From positions 425,535 to 489,534 of the forward strand of contig JADJWV010000001.1 of assembly GCA_016716185.1 (NCBI GenBank): 64,000 nucleotides of DNA, written 5' to 3'. This DNA is from Saprospiraceae bacterium. GTDB lineage: Bacteria > Bacteroidota > Bacteroidia > Chitinophagales > Saprospiraceae. The position numbers and the translations under genes are program-made. Shown here piece by piece: positions 1-8,551 of the stretch; positions within the stretch are counted from its first letter, which is position 1; each line of letters starts with the position of its first letter. The notes beneath the pieces were generated by a model. That model was not told the origin of the DNA, ran no database searches, and saw nothing but the letters and a program-made list of their open reading frames with translations.

Positions 1-536
1 CTCGTCAAAATAAAAACAAGCAAGGCGCTTCTCAATAAAAATTTCATGGTTGTAAAGATAAAAGGAAATGGGAAAAGAAGAACCGGAAATCGAATTCCCG
101 TCTGAGGAAATTTAAAGCTGAAGACTTTTAGGCTATTGGACTTTTAGGAGGAAAGCAATTTTTGGGAAAAATAGAAATTAAACTTCGCAATTTCTGCCAA
201 CTTGAAGGGAAGTCGCAAAGTTGTACAAAATACTTTGTTGTAAAGTTGATCTGCAAGGATTATTCAAATAGACCAAATGAAACAGTTCGGGAAGAGAAGG
301 GAACATGGACTTTTCGCTCTGATAAAATATAGTGAATTATTTATTTTCTAAAATATTAAGCATTTTATCGGGATTTTGACATTTAGGCAATTAACATTAG
401 TTAAGATAGTTGAACATTGCATTGTTAAATTTCTACCGCGATGACACCAAGACGCAAAGGAACACTAAGAATTTTGTTGGTAAGAGAATCTACACGGATT
501 ATTAAAAAAGCTAAAATCCGAGGTTTACTAAAAAAA
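1..536. other. Gene-free stretch with decayed intergenic repeat
   Basis: I see no convincing gene. Two stretches resemble the gap at 25.7-26.04 kb: the run at about 188-200 (CGCAATTTCTGCCA, compared with CGCAGTTTCTGCCA near 25940) and 428-520 (GACGCAAAGG, then AATTTTGTTGGTAAGAG, compared with AATTTTGTTGGTGAGATG near 25985). This points to a degenerate dispersed intergenic sequence, not a coding remnant. Confidence 0.5.
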
Positions 537-2027
537 CTAACAATCAATAGCAGAACATAAATATTGCCAGCTTCCCTCGTAAAAATCTGCAGGAACGTGG
601 TCTTCTAAAATGATTGGAAACTGATGTAGATAATTTTTTACCAGTGTTTCTAATTTGGGATTAAGTTTTACATCCTTTCTAAAGTGCAGTGCTCTGCATG
701 CAGTCATCCATTCCATGGTCAATACCATCGAGGTGTTTTTGACAATTTGTTGGTGCTTAAGTCCGGCATTGGCGGCCATGCTGACATGGTCCTCTTGTCC
801 TTTGGAAGACACAATCGAATCGACAGAAGAAGGAGATGCCAGTTGTTTGTTCAAACTTACTGCGGCGGCGGCGGCATATTGAACGATCATGTAACCGGAG
901 TTGAGTCCGGCATCAGTGGTTAGGAAATCGGGAAGTCCGCGGAAACCGCAAACCAGTTGATAAAGCCTTCTTTCGGAAATATTAGCCAATTCGCACATAG
1001 CCAGCGACAAATGGTCGGATGCAAAGGCGAGGACTTCGGCATGGAAATTTCCTCCTGAAACGATTTCTCCCGAACTCAGCAGAAGTGGGTTGTCCGTAAC
1101 CGCATTGATCTCGTTTTCTGCAGTTTGCCGGATGTAATTGAGATTATCCAGGCAAGCGCCATGGACCTGGGGAGCGCAGCGGAAGCTGTAAGGGTCCTGT
1201 ACCGATTTGTCTGGCCGGGAATTCAAGTTGCTGTTTTCAAGCCAGGACGAAATTTCAGCAGCAGCATTGATTTGTCCGGCTTGCTTGCGGAGCGCATGTA
1301 TTTCGGGATGTAAAAAGCTTGTCGTGCAGTTGAATGCTTCACAAGACAGGGCTGAAATCAAGTTAGCCAGATGGTATAATTTTTCTGCCCGCATCAGATT
1401 GTCGAGCAATAAAGCCAGAGAAAATTGGGTGCCATTTAAAAGAGCCAGACCCTCTTTAGCTTTCAGCATGGGAGCTTTGAGGCCCTCGTTTTGTAATACC
1501 ATCGAAGCAGGGATTTCCTTTCCGTTGAGGAGAAAACTCCCCTCTCCTATACAAGGAAGAAACAAATGAGCAAGCGGAGCCAGGTCGCCGGAAGCTCCCA
1601 GTGAACCGATTGTTGGAACTTTAGGATAAAGATTTCTATTGTAAAGTTCGATTAAAAAAGCGACCAGTTCCTGCCGGACTGCTGACACCCCTTTGGAAAG
1701 GCAGATGATTTTAAGCAACAGGCAGATTCGCACGATTTTCTCGGTGGCAGGTTCTCCAAATCCGCAAGCATGAGACCTGATCAGATTGGACTGCAGTTCG
1801 TCCAGCTGGTCGCCAGGAATAACAACATTGCAAAGTGCCCCAAAACCTGTATTGACCCCATAATAGGCTTTATCGCCATGTTGAATTAAAGCTTCCAGGA
1901 CCGAACGCCGCTCCTGAATCATCGACAATTGATCGGGACTAAGTGAAATTTTCTGCTCCTTTGTCAGCAGGGATTTTAGTTGTTCGAAGCTTATTTCGTG
2001 GGGCCCTATTTCGGCAATCTTATGCAT
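537..2027 (-). CDS. hutH: Histidine ammonia-lyase
   Basis: This enzyme deaminates L-histidine to urocanate, the first step of histidine degradation, in the cytoplasm. The protein contains GSLGASGDLAPLAHL, whose Ala-Ser-Gly triad forms the MIO electrophile of the aromatic ammonia-lyase family. The N-terminal YYGVNTGFGAL motif and the late segments NFHAEVLAFASD and SSKGQEDHVSMA are also typical. I chose the ATG at 2027 (MHKIAEIGPHEIS, 496 residues), which gives the usual family length. A TTG start at 2078 would add 17 hydrophobic residues not expected on a cytosolic enzyme. No other hut gene is adjacent, so it may act alone or with genes elsewhere. Confidence 0.93.
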   Translation of the reverse strand: MHKIAEIGPHEISFEQLKSLLTKEQKISLSPDQLSMIQERRSVLEALIQHGDKAYYGVNTGFGALCNVVIPGDQLDELQSNLIRSHACGFGEPATEKIVRICLLLKIICLSKGVSAVRQELVAFLIELYNRNLYPKVPTIGSLGASGDLAPLAHLFLPCIGEGSFLLNGKEIPASMVLQNEGLKAPMLKAKEGLALLNGTQFSLALLLDNLMRAEKLYHLANLISALSCEAFNCTTSFLHPEIHALRKQAGQINAAAEISSWLENSNLNSRPDKSVQDPYSFRCAPQVHGACLDNLNYIRQTAENEINAVTDNPLLLSSGEIVSGGNFHAEVLAFASDHLSLAMCELANISERRLYQLVCGFRGLPDFLTTDAGLNSGYMIVQYAAAAAVSLNKQLASPSSVDSIVSSKGQEDHVSMAANAGLKHQQIVKNTSMVLTMEWMTACRALHFRKDVKLNPKLETLVKNYLHQFPIILEDHVPADFYEGSWQYLCSAIDC

Positions 2028-2244
2028 GCCCAAAGATAAAACAGCCCAGGCAAGTAGGCCTTTGATTTTCAATTCCAAAATAAAGCAATGCTTTTTTGCC
2101 GGAACTCCATACCGGCCAGATTTTTAATAGTCAATTTAAACAGGAGAATTAGGTTAAGGTGGGGTTAAATAAGCCGGGTCGGAAACCAGAACCAGACAAT
2201 TTAAGTTTAATAGCAAAAGAAAGCAGCTAATTTTTCAAATTCTG

Positions 2245-2252
2245 TACTTTTG
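2245..2252 (+). promoter_or_regulatory. Bacteroidota -7 box upstream of the OmpH genes
   Basis: TACTTTTG matches the TAnnTTTG -7 consensus and lies 50 bases before the ATG at 2302. I see no clear TTTG at the -33 position, so this is a partial promoter match. Confidence 0.4.
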
Positions 2253-2301
2253 TGCACTTTTTGAAGAATTGAAACGTTTAACGAAATTCAATCTGATCAA
2301 C

Positions 2302-2811
2302 ATGAACTATTTAAAAATTCTATTCCTGGTTTTTGTCGGTATGACCGGCTTACATGCTCAAAAATTTGCACTGGTAGACGTCAATAAAGTTTTGGACAAT
2401 CTAGAAGAATACAAGAGTGCTCAAGACGAGTTGGACCGTATTGCAGCCGGGTGGAAACAGGAAATTGCGGTGGAGTACGATAAAATCAAAGCGCTGTATA
2501 ACAAATACCAGGCTGAGCAGGTATTGTTGACTGAAGAGCAGCGCAAGCTCAAAGAAGAAGAGATCACCAATCGCGAAAAGGAAGCCCGAAAAATGCAGAA
2601 AGATAAATTCGGTGAAGATGGCGAGTTGTTTAAAAGGAGGCAGGATCTGGTGAGGCCAATACAAGATAAAGTGTATACCGCTATTCAGGACTATGCCCTG
2701 GCGAACAGTTTGGATGCTATTTTCGATACGAGCGGAACGGCAGGAATTATGTATTACAACAAAGACCTCGATAAAACAGAAGCGATTCTCAAGAAACTAA
2801 AAACCAAATAA
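2302..2811 (+). CDS. OmpH/Skp family periplasmic chaperone (first copy)
   Basis: This is a predicted periplasmic chaperone that holds unfolded outer membrane proteins. A signal peptide (MNYLKILFLVFVGMTGLHAQ) is followed by KFALVDVNKVLDNLEEYK, the typical OmpH opening. A long charged coiled coil at about residues 35-125 and a C-terminal segment (IFDTSGTAGIMYY) complete the family layout. A TTG codon at 2269 would add 11 residues before the signal peptide, so the ATG at 2302 is preferred. The second copy starts 12 bases downstream and murI follows, a plausible three-gene operon. Confidence 0.85.
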   Translation: MNYLKILFLVFVGMTGLHAQKFALVDVNKVLDNLEEYKSAQDELDRIAAGWKQEIAVEYDKIKALYNKYQAEQVLLTEEQRKLKEEEITNREKEARKMQKDKFGEDGELFKRRQDLVRPIQDKVYTAIQDYALANSLDAIFDTSGTAGIMYYNKDLDKTEAILKKLKTK

Positions 2812-2823
2812 ATAATTTCAAAA

Positions 2824-3330
2824 ATGAACAAGATCTTTTCAATTCTTTTATTTCTGATTGCAACATTGATTGGAACAACGCATGCTCAAAAATTCGGTTA
2901 TCTGAATTCGCAGTTGCTTATGTCTGAATTGCCCGAAGTCAAGCAGGCCGATGCCACGCTTCAGGCTTTGCAAACGCAATTGGAAAAAAAGGGGCAACTC
3001 ATGGTTCAGGAATTGGAAACCAAATACAAAGACCTTCAGAAGAGAGAGCAATCCGGCGAAATCAGTCCGAAAGCATTGGACGAAGAAGCAAAAAAACTCA
3101 AGGAACAGGAAGGCGAATTGGGTAAATACGAGCAGGAAGTCCAAAAACAATTGTTGTCGAGAAGGCAGGAATTGTTGCAGCCGGTCATAGACAAATTAAA
3201 CAATGCAATCAAGCAGGTGGCAGCAGAAGGGCAGTTTACCTATATTTTTGATTCCAGCGCGGGAATGCTTTTGTTTGCGCAGGAAAATCTGGATGTCACC
3301 GCCCTGGTTAAAACGAAGTTAGGTATTTAA
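2824..3330 (+). CDS. OmpH/Skp family periplasmic chaperone (second copy)
   Basis: This is a tandem paralogue of the preceding gene, 168 residues long. The signal peptide MNKIFSILLFLIATLIGTTHAQ is followed by KFGYLNSQLLMSELPEVK and a charged coiled coil up to about residue 120. The C-terminal IFDSSAGMLLFAQ mirrors the first copy. Pairs of OmpH proteins are common in Bacteroidota, often near bamA; no bamA lies in this window. The role is inferred from the family: delivering outer membrane proteins through the periplasm. Confidence 0.85.
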   Translation: MNKIFSILLFLIATLIGTTHAQKFGYLNSQLLMSELPEVKQADATLQALQTQLEKKGQLMVQELETKYKDLQKREQSGEISPKALDEEAKKLKEQEGELGKYEQEVQKQLLSRRQELLQPVIDKLNNAIKQVAAEGQFTYIFDSSAGMLLFAQENLDVTALVKTKLGI

Positions 3331-3333
3331 CCA

Positions 3334-4137
3334 GTGGATGCCGGTCGGCCCATAGGTATTTTTGATTCCGGAATCGGGGGACTGACCATTGCATCGGCTA
3401 TTCATAAATTGCTTCCCGAGGAAAGCATCATTTATTTTGGGGATACTGCGCATTTGCCGTATGGCGAAAAGTCGCACGACGCCATTCGATATTTTTCACT
3501 GAGGATTTGCAATTTTTTACTCGAGAATAAATGCAAGGCGATTGTAGTTGCATGTAATTCAGCATCGACAGCCGCATACGAAGTATTGCTTGAATTTTTC
3601 AGAGAAAAGGCGGTATTTGTCAATGTAGTTGATCCTTTGATACAAGCCGCTTGTCGATTGAACATAAAACACGTAGGATTAATTGCCACACACGCCACTG
3701 TTCAATCGGGAGTCTATCAGAAAATATTTAAGGCAACGAATCCGGATATAGAGGTTGGAGCTTTGGCGACGCCATTACTGGCACCGATGATCGAAGAAGG
3801 ATTTGTCAATAACAACATTAGCCACAGCGTCATTGAAAATTATTTATCGGATCCGGCTCTTTCTCATATAGATGCTTTGCTGCTGGCTTGCACCCATTAT
3901 CCTTTGATCAAAAATGAGATCGAGAATTATTATCAAAAAAAGATCGCAGTTATGGATTCGACCGAAGTCACTGCGAAGCAGTTGCAAGAAAAACTTCGAG
4001 TAAAAAATTTACTCAGTAGTAAAAAAACGTTACAGGACCATTTTTATGTATCGGATTATTCAGAGAATTTTGCGAATGCGACCAGGTTGTTTTATCCGGA
4101 AAATATAAATCTGGAATTGAAGAATATTTGGGTCTGA
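3334..4137 (+). CDS. murI: Glutamate racemase
   Basis: This enzyme interconverts L- and D-glutamate to supply D-Glu for peptidoglycan. GIFDSGIGGLT near the N terminus carries the substrate-binding Asp-Ser. The two catalytic cysteines lie in VVACNSAST and LLACTHYPLI. At 267 residues the length is normal. The start is a GTG at 3334: the only upstream in-frame codons are CCA and then the TAA of the OmpH gene, so no ATG alternative exists before the active-site motif. The three-base spacing implies translational coupling with the OmpH gene. Confidence 0.93.
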   Translation: MDAGRPIGIFDSGIGGLTIASAIHKLLPEESIIYFGDTAHLPYGEKSHDAIRYFSLRICNFLLENKCKAIVVACNSASTAAYEVLLEFFREKAVFVNVVDPLIQAACRLNIKHVGLIATHATVQSGVYQKIFKATNPDIEVGALATPLLAPMIEEGFVNNNISHSVIENYLSDPALSHIDALLLACTHYPLIKNEIENYYQKKIAVMDSTEVTAKQLQEKLRVKNLLSSKKTLQDHFYVSDYSENFANATRLFYPENINLELKNIWV

Positions 4138-4418
4138 GGTTCAACTTTTAGAAGTTTCGGCCTTTGGGCCTTTCGAAGTTTCGACATTCGAACATTCATA
4201 TCAAAAGCCTGAGTTAACGTTTCGATTTTCTTCTATAAAGCCACGAAGTGTTCAAATGACATAAAGAAAATGGATGGTATGCTAATATGGATTTTAACTG
4301 TTTAACCCGTATGGTCCAAGCTCAATGATCGCCGAATCACCATTAATTTTATATAACTAGTTGGAATAAGGAATTTAAAGGAAGAAACTCATGTTGTAAT
4401 TTTAAATAAAAATAAAAT
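4138..4418. other. Gap with a GGCC hairpin after murI
   Basis: Nothing coding is seen. At 4159-4170 GGCC-TTTG-GGCC forms a short hairpin inside a run of related words (GTTTCGG, TTTCGAAGTTTCG). It may act as a terminator for murI, but the stem is only four base pairs. Confidence 0.3.
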
Positions 4419-4907
4419 ATGAATCCCATTCATTTGCATTTGTTGGTCAATCACGTACCCATTTTTGCCGTGTTGTTTGGCCTGGCTTTAATGGTTTATG
4501 GATTGTTTTTTAAAAATCGCGTAGTTCAGATGACTGCGCTGTTCTTTTTTGTTTTTGGCGCATTGTCTGCATTGCCTGCCAATCAATCAGGCGAATCAGC
4601 CGAAGATGCCATAGAAAATATTGCCGGTATCGATCACCAGATCGTAGAGGAGCATGAAGAATCGACAAAGCCTTTTTTTATTGGTACGGTATTGTTGGGA
4701 GTGGTTTCGTTGATTACGTTGTTCTTACACAAGAAACAAAAGGCCTTTGCTTCAAAACTACATATTCCATTAGCCATCATGGCGATGGTTTTGGGCGTTT
4801 TTGCTTATCAGGCGGGAGTGAGTGGGGGTAAGATACGCAGGCCGGATTTAAGGGATGGAGCTGGCAGCATTCAGATGCAGCCGGCGAGGGAGCATGGGGA
4901 GGATTGA
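4419..4907 (+). CDS. Small integral membrane protein, unknown function
   Basis: This is a 162-residue protein with four likely membrane helices at about residues 8-28, 36-52, 86-104 and 115-132. The opening MNPIHLHLLVNHVPIFAVLFG has clustered histidines reminiscent of small heme- or metal-associated membrane proteins (DUF2231-like), but I cannot assign a family. Between helices two and three lies an acidic, histidine-containing loop (IDHQIVEEHEES). The gene stands alone between murI and the truncated transposase. It starts with ATG after an AT-rich leader. Function unknown. Confidence 0.75.
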   Translation: MNPIHLHLLVNHVPIFAVLFGLALMVYGLFFKNRVVQMTALFFFVFGALSALPANQSGESAEDAIENIAGIDHQIVEEHEESTKPFFIGTVLLGVVSLITLFLHKKQKAFASKLHIPLAIMAMVLGVFAYQAGVSGGKIRRPDLRDGAGSIQMQPAREHGED

Positions 4908-4911
4908 ATTT

Positions 4912-4931
4912 GAATGGGTTAAAACCCATTC
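4912..4931. terminator. Perfect hairpin between convergent genes / transposase end
   Basis: GAATGGGTT-AA-AACCCATTC is a perfect 9-bp inverted repeat filling the gap between the plus-strand membrane protein and the end of the IS200-type transposase. It can serve as a bidirectional terminator. Alternatively it is the REP-like hairpin that usually accompanies this transposase family, because it directly abuts the transposase stop codon. Confidence 0.6.
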
Positions 4932-5339
4932 TTATTCAATAAATTCATCGCATTCATCCCGGAACGTGCTTTTGCTGTGATGCTCTTCCTGATTTTTTAT
5001 GTATTCTCTGACTCGATCCAACAAGGATTCAGAAACAGAAGCTGCATAATATTCATCCTGCCATTCAAATTTTTCTTGGGTTAATTTATTTTTGTTTATC
5101 CAATAGGAAGATTCCCCTTTAATTAATTTCATTACATTTTGTAGGCTGTGATCTCCACTCATTGAAACTAGACAATGACAATGATCGGTATAGCCATTGA
5201 TGAAATCAATGTAAATGCCTTTTTCCCGGGCATTTTCTCGGATGTGATTCCATACATTTAATCTTAATTCTTTGGAATGAAGATATGGGTATCTGTTTTT
5301 GGTACACCAGACAAAATGAATATAGACTTTTAAAAAGGA
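4932..5339 (-). pseudogene. IS200/RAYT-type Y1 transposase without a start codon
   Basis: The frame is open from just after a TGA at 5340-5342 to a TAA at 4932 and encodes a nearly complete HUH single-strand transposase. It contains VYIHFVWCTKNRYPYL, the metal-binding HUH motif in YTDHCHCLVS (His-Cys-His), and the catalytic tyrosine in REYIKNQEEHH. Family members begin with a few residues such as M-x-x-Y before LKVYIHFVW. Here the frame begins SFLKVYIHF, with no ATG, GTG or TTG before that point. An internal ATG at 5162 would omit the HUH motif. I therefore call it 5'-truncated by a few codons. The abutting hairpin at 4912-4931 fits a REP-type end. Confidence 0.75.
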
Positions 5340-5454
5340 TCAAATCAAAAATATGGGGAGAAATCAACTTTGACGTCAATTTTTAAATAAATTCACGGAT
5401 TCAAAAAGCCCAAAATTATCCAATTGACTTTCACTTATTCCTAAGATTCATTGT

Positions 5455-5688
5455 TCTTTTTTGTCTTGATACAAAAAAGAACCAAAAAAAATCAAGGCTG
5501 TTTTCATTTCTTAACGCTAAAACTGACTTAAAAAGCTAAACAAAATAAACTCGCCTTGATCTGCCGTGTTGGCCCATTGCTTATATGTCATAAAGGATTT
5601 ATTATAGCTTTAAGCGAGCTCAAACAGTATTTTGTTCTTAACGCTTTTTAAATCAGTTTTAGCTAAAATGAAAAAGGCCGATCTGAAT
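5455..5688. repeat. Dispersed intergenic repeat with inverted arms
   Basis: In the gap between the transposase and the rhodanese gene, 5501-5536 and 5643-5674 are imperfect inverted copies of one word (TTTTCAT..GCTAAAACTGA.TTAAAAAGC). The segment at 5457-5500 holds a smaller inverted repeat (TCTTTTTTG / CAAAAAAGA and CTTGAT / ATCAAG). The right part, 5634-5687, recurs at 29711-29764 with about five mismatches in 54. I see no gene in 5340-5923. Confidence 0.6.
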
Positions 5689-5923
5689 TTCTGATCTGTT
5701 TACTAATTGGACATACTGATTTTATTTATTTCAGATACCAAAATTGCTTCATTTCAACTTAATCCCCATATATTTTACCTGACCCTTTAAAAAGGACATA
5801 GGGAGTTAGCAATAAAAAATTCGTTCTCGCGTCCCAAGTAAGGGCTGGATTCAAAGCTACAAAATTATCAAACAACAAGAAATTTTGATTTCATTTGCGA
5901 TGAATAAGATTTTTTTAATAGAT

Positions 5924-6436
5924 TCAATAGATTTTTTTAATGTCCGGATTTACCATCCACCTCCCCCATTTTCTATTGTAAACATGTATGTTATTTGTAT
6001 TGGATCCGGTAACATCTACAACCGGATATCCCCGATTGACCCATTCGAAAATGCTGCCGTAAAGGTTGTACACATTTTGATATCCTGATTTGATGAGTTG
6101 TTCGCAAATTTTTTCACTTCGATAGCCTACTGAACAATAACAAACGATGCGGGCAGATTTGGGAATGTCTTTGACGGATTGCAAGTCGAAGGAATTGTAG
6201 CCAACCCATCGTGAATTTTTTAAGTGTGATACCTCGTACTCTTTGTATTCGCGGGTGTCGAGTATATAATATTGGTCTGCATGGTTGTATAAGTCAGCAC
6301 AATCCAATTCAGGGACCAAGTGATCCAGCAAGGACTGAAGTTTCTTTTCGAAAGCAGGGTTGTGAACAATAACTTTTGTCTGTGCAGAAAGCGACAAAGA
6401 ACAAGCGAACACACAAAAGGGAATTATAATTTTCAT
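5924..6436 (-). CDS. Exported rhodanese-like domain protein
   Basis: This is a single-domain rhodanese with a signal peptide (MKIIIPFCVFACSLSLSAQ), so it acts in the periplasm. ILDTREYKEYEVSHLKNS matches the CH2A motif. VCYCSVGYRSEKICEQL is the active-site loop with a cysteine positioned for sulfur transfer. GSIFEWVNRGYPVV is the typical domain end, and a tail follows. The ATG at 6436 overlaps the mvaD stop as ATGA, better than the ATG at 6445. It is the last gene of a three-gene operon. The sulfur acceptor is unknown. Confidence 0.82.
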   Translation of the reverse strand: MKIIIPFCVFACSLSLSAQTKVIVHNPAFEKKLQSLLDHLVPELDCADLYNHADQYYILDTREYKEYEVSHLKNSRWVGYNSFDLQSVKDIPKSARIVCYCSVGYRSEKICEQLIKSGYQNVYNLYGSIFEWVNRGYPVVDVTGSNTNNIHVYNRKWGRWMVNPDIKKIY

Positions 6437-7476
6437 GACAGACAAACTGGTCCCGTTCCAACGAGATCCCTGATCAGTTTTCCCTCTGCAAGATATTCGG
6501 GCAGGCTTGATTCTATCCAGGATTCAATTTCTTCCTGATAACGCTGCGGAAAAAGTAGGTGGATGTTGGGTCCTGCATCTATTGTAAAGGCCAGCGGAAT
6601 TTTTGTTTCGTTTCTGAAATTGCGGATGGCGTGGATGATACGTAAGGAATCGGGTTGCAACAACAGATAATATGGGTTTGAACTCATCATCAAGCCGTGC
6701 AGGGTCATGGCTTCTGTTTCACAGATCTGAATAAATTTTTCAAGATCGCCGGTTTTTAAAGCGGGCAATAATTCTTTCAAATGATGAAAAGCCTGTTCGA
6801 TGCGGCCTTCTCTGAAAAAATGACGATTCATGAGATCGTGACCGGCCGATGAAGACACGGATTTTACTCCGCCACTCACGATGAAAATGTAATCGCAATA
6901 ATTTTTAAATTCCACATGCACCTCGTCAGCCATTCCAATTCCAAATTCATCAGAACTGTCGTGCTGTTGCAAAAAATTTCCCCAAAGGCTGGCAACCGGA
7001 AACACAGATCTGCTTGCCGAGCCGGAACCCAGGCGTGCAAACCATGAACCCCGGCGAAAAAATTGAGAATCAGATATAAATGAATCAGGAAATAAGTGTT
7101 GTTCAAATGAAACAATGCATAAAGCAAGCGCACTCATCGCAGAAGCCGAGGAGGCAATACCCGAAGAATGCGGGAACGTATTCGCACTGTTGATTTCCAG
7201 GTGCCAATCCTTCAGCCATGGGAGGTAAATGTCCAGTTTATCTAAAAAAGATAGAATTTTTGGTTCGAATCCGGGTTTCGGTTTTCCTTCAAACAAAAAT
7301 TGAAAACGCTTTTGCTCGTCCGGAGTTCTTTTTAACCAATGTACAGAGGTATTGGTATGACTTTCGGATAGTGTTAAACTTAAAGATGGATTCATGGGGA
7401 TCTGGTCGGGCAGCTTTCCCCAATATTTGACGATGGCAATATTTGACGGACTGATCCACTGTGTTTTAATTGACAT
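6433..7476 (-). CDS. mvaD: Diphosphomevalonate decarboxylase (GHMP family)
   Basis: This is predicted to convert mevalonate 5-diphosphate to isopentenyl diphosphate in the mevalonate pathway. The N terminus SPSNIAIVKYWGK and the segment FPHSSGIASSASAMSALAL (ATP-binding GHMP motif) are diagnostic, as is GSGSASRSVF. FTIDAGPNIHLL carries the C-terminal Asp expected in catalysis. At 347 residues it is slightly longer than average. It overlaps its upstream neighbour by 11 bases and the rhodanese gene by 4. No other mevalonate gene is in the window. A related decarboxylase acting on another phosphomevalonate cannot be excluded. Confidence 0.87.
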   Translation of the reverse strand: MSIKTQWISPSNIAIVKYWGKLPDQIPMNPSLSLTLSESHTNTSVHWLKRTPDEQKRFQFLFEGKPKPGFEPKILSFLDKLDIYLPWLKDWHLEINSANTFPHSSGIASSASAMSALALCIVSFEQHLFPDSFISDSQFFRRGSWFARLGSGSASRSVFPVASLWGNFLQQHDSSDEFGIGMADEVHVEFKNYCDYIFIVSGGVKSVSSSAGHDLMNRHFFREGRIEQAFHHLKELLPALKTGDLEKFIQICETEAMTLHGLMMSSNPYYLLLQPDSLRIIHAIRNFRNETKIPLAFTIDAGPNIHLLFPQRYQEEIESWIESSLPEYLAEGKLIRDLVGTGPVCLS

Positions 7477-8083
7477 GGCTGTTGAGGTCTTTTTTCATAT
7501 CGAATTCATCGAGAACGGCATCCATAACGGGATCCACCCCGTCTTTGTATTTTTCTTTGATCTTGTAACCGTTGAATTTTCCAATTTGATTGTAATAGAA
7601 AGCTGTAAATCCGCCGCGCAGTTCTTTTACGATTGAATGAAAGGATTTATCCAGTTCGCGTTCGACCATTTTGATCAGGATCAAACCCTGAGTTCGCGTC
7701 AGATTTTTTAAGGTGTTTTCGAACTGTTGCTCCAAGGCCTGATCGATTTGGTCGACAAATTTACGTTTTTCTTTATCAGTCATACCCGCCGTGGCTTCCT
7801 GTACCTGCTGGTATAGGCGCACAGAATGGGCTGCATAGGGGTAAACGACAAAAGCATAGCGGCGGTATTTTAAGTAGCGTTCCTGATCGGCAATCGAATC
7901 AAATTGTCTTAAGGGAAGTATGCCGGTTAAATCCAATAACGTGGTGAGTAAAGTATCGCCATCATCGATGCGCACTTCCGTTTCCATGCCGTTAATCCAT
8001 GTATTGTACACAATGACGCTGTCTTTTTGCGCAAGGCAGCAGTTGAGGATTGAAAAACAAAACAATAGCAAACGAATCTGCAT
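7466..8083 (-). CDS. DUF4294 family exported protein
   Basis: This is a conserved Bacteroidota protein of unknown function. The ATG at 8083 gives a signal peptide (MQIRLLLFCFSILNCCLAQ) and a 205-residue precursor; an upstream TTG start would bury this signal. The conserved core is RYAFVVYPYAAHSVRLYQQV, and a basic-acidic helix pair (MTDKEKRKFVDQIDQALEQQF) follows. It overlaps mvaD by 11 bases and is the first gene of the operon. No catalytic motif is visible. Confidence 0.8.
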   Translation of the reverse strand: MQIRLLLFCFSILNCCLAQKDSVIVYNTWINGMETEVRIDDGDTLLTTLLDLTGILPLRQFDSIADQERYLKYRRYAFVVYPYAAHSVRLYQQVQEATAGMTDKEKRKFVDQIDQALEQQFENTLKNLTRTQGLILIKMVERELDKSFHSIVKELRGGFTAFYYNQIGKFNGYKIKEKYKDGVDPVMDAVLDEFDMKKDLNSHVN

Positions 8084-8144
8084 GTTTATAAAACGAAATT
8101 GTTGTGATTTGAGTTTATGGCATTTATGGATTTCAGGAATGGAG

Positions 8145-8152
8145 TCAAAGGT
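8145..8152 (-). promoter_or_regulatory. -7 box for the DUF4294-mvaD-rhodanese operon
   Basis: On the minus strand TACCTTTG matches TAnnTTTG and lies 61 bases before the ATG at 8083. No good -33 TTTG is seen at the usual spacing. Confidence 0.35.
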
Positions 8153-8505
8153 AGCTCTATAATGCACAGATCTGTCTTGAAATTTATACGAATCCAAACT
8201 CCGGTGAAAGGAATTGGGAGCAGAAATAGCCGGACTCCTTTTTGAACTTCGCCGAAATGAAAAATGCGCGGGGCTCTAATAAAGGAATGCAATAAGCGCA
8301 CTTAAATTCTCTTAAAAAACGGAATTTGGCTACCAATCGCCCGTTTCCCTAAAATCTGTTCAAATAAGGGACACCCTGGATTGAACTCTTCCAAAATAAC
8401 CGGGTTCGTCAATTATTTTGAGGCTTTTACATAATATTAAGCCAGATTCGCCCTCATATTAAACAAGGCTTTTATATATCATGGATGAAGTACACAAAGG
8501 CACTC

Positions 8506-8513
8506 TAAATTTG
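8506..8513 (+). promoter_or_regulatory. -7 box upstream of the SusC gene
   Basis: TAAATTTG matches the Bacteroidota TAnnTTTG consensus, 38 bases before the ATG at 8552. The rest of the 8084-8551 gap holds no gene that I can recognise, and no sigma/anti-sigma gene lies next to the SusCD pair. Confidence 0.4.
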
Positions 8514-8551
8514 GACTTCGTAACAGATTTTTTAACAAAGACTTGAATTTT

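Noticed and set aside
1207..1569. Plus-strand frames inside hutH
   Set aside because: These are antisense shadows of a well-supported gene.
7258..7290. tRNA T-loop-like GGTTCGAATCC
   Set aside because: It lies inside mvaD in antisense and no tRNA cloverleaf can be built around it.
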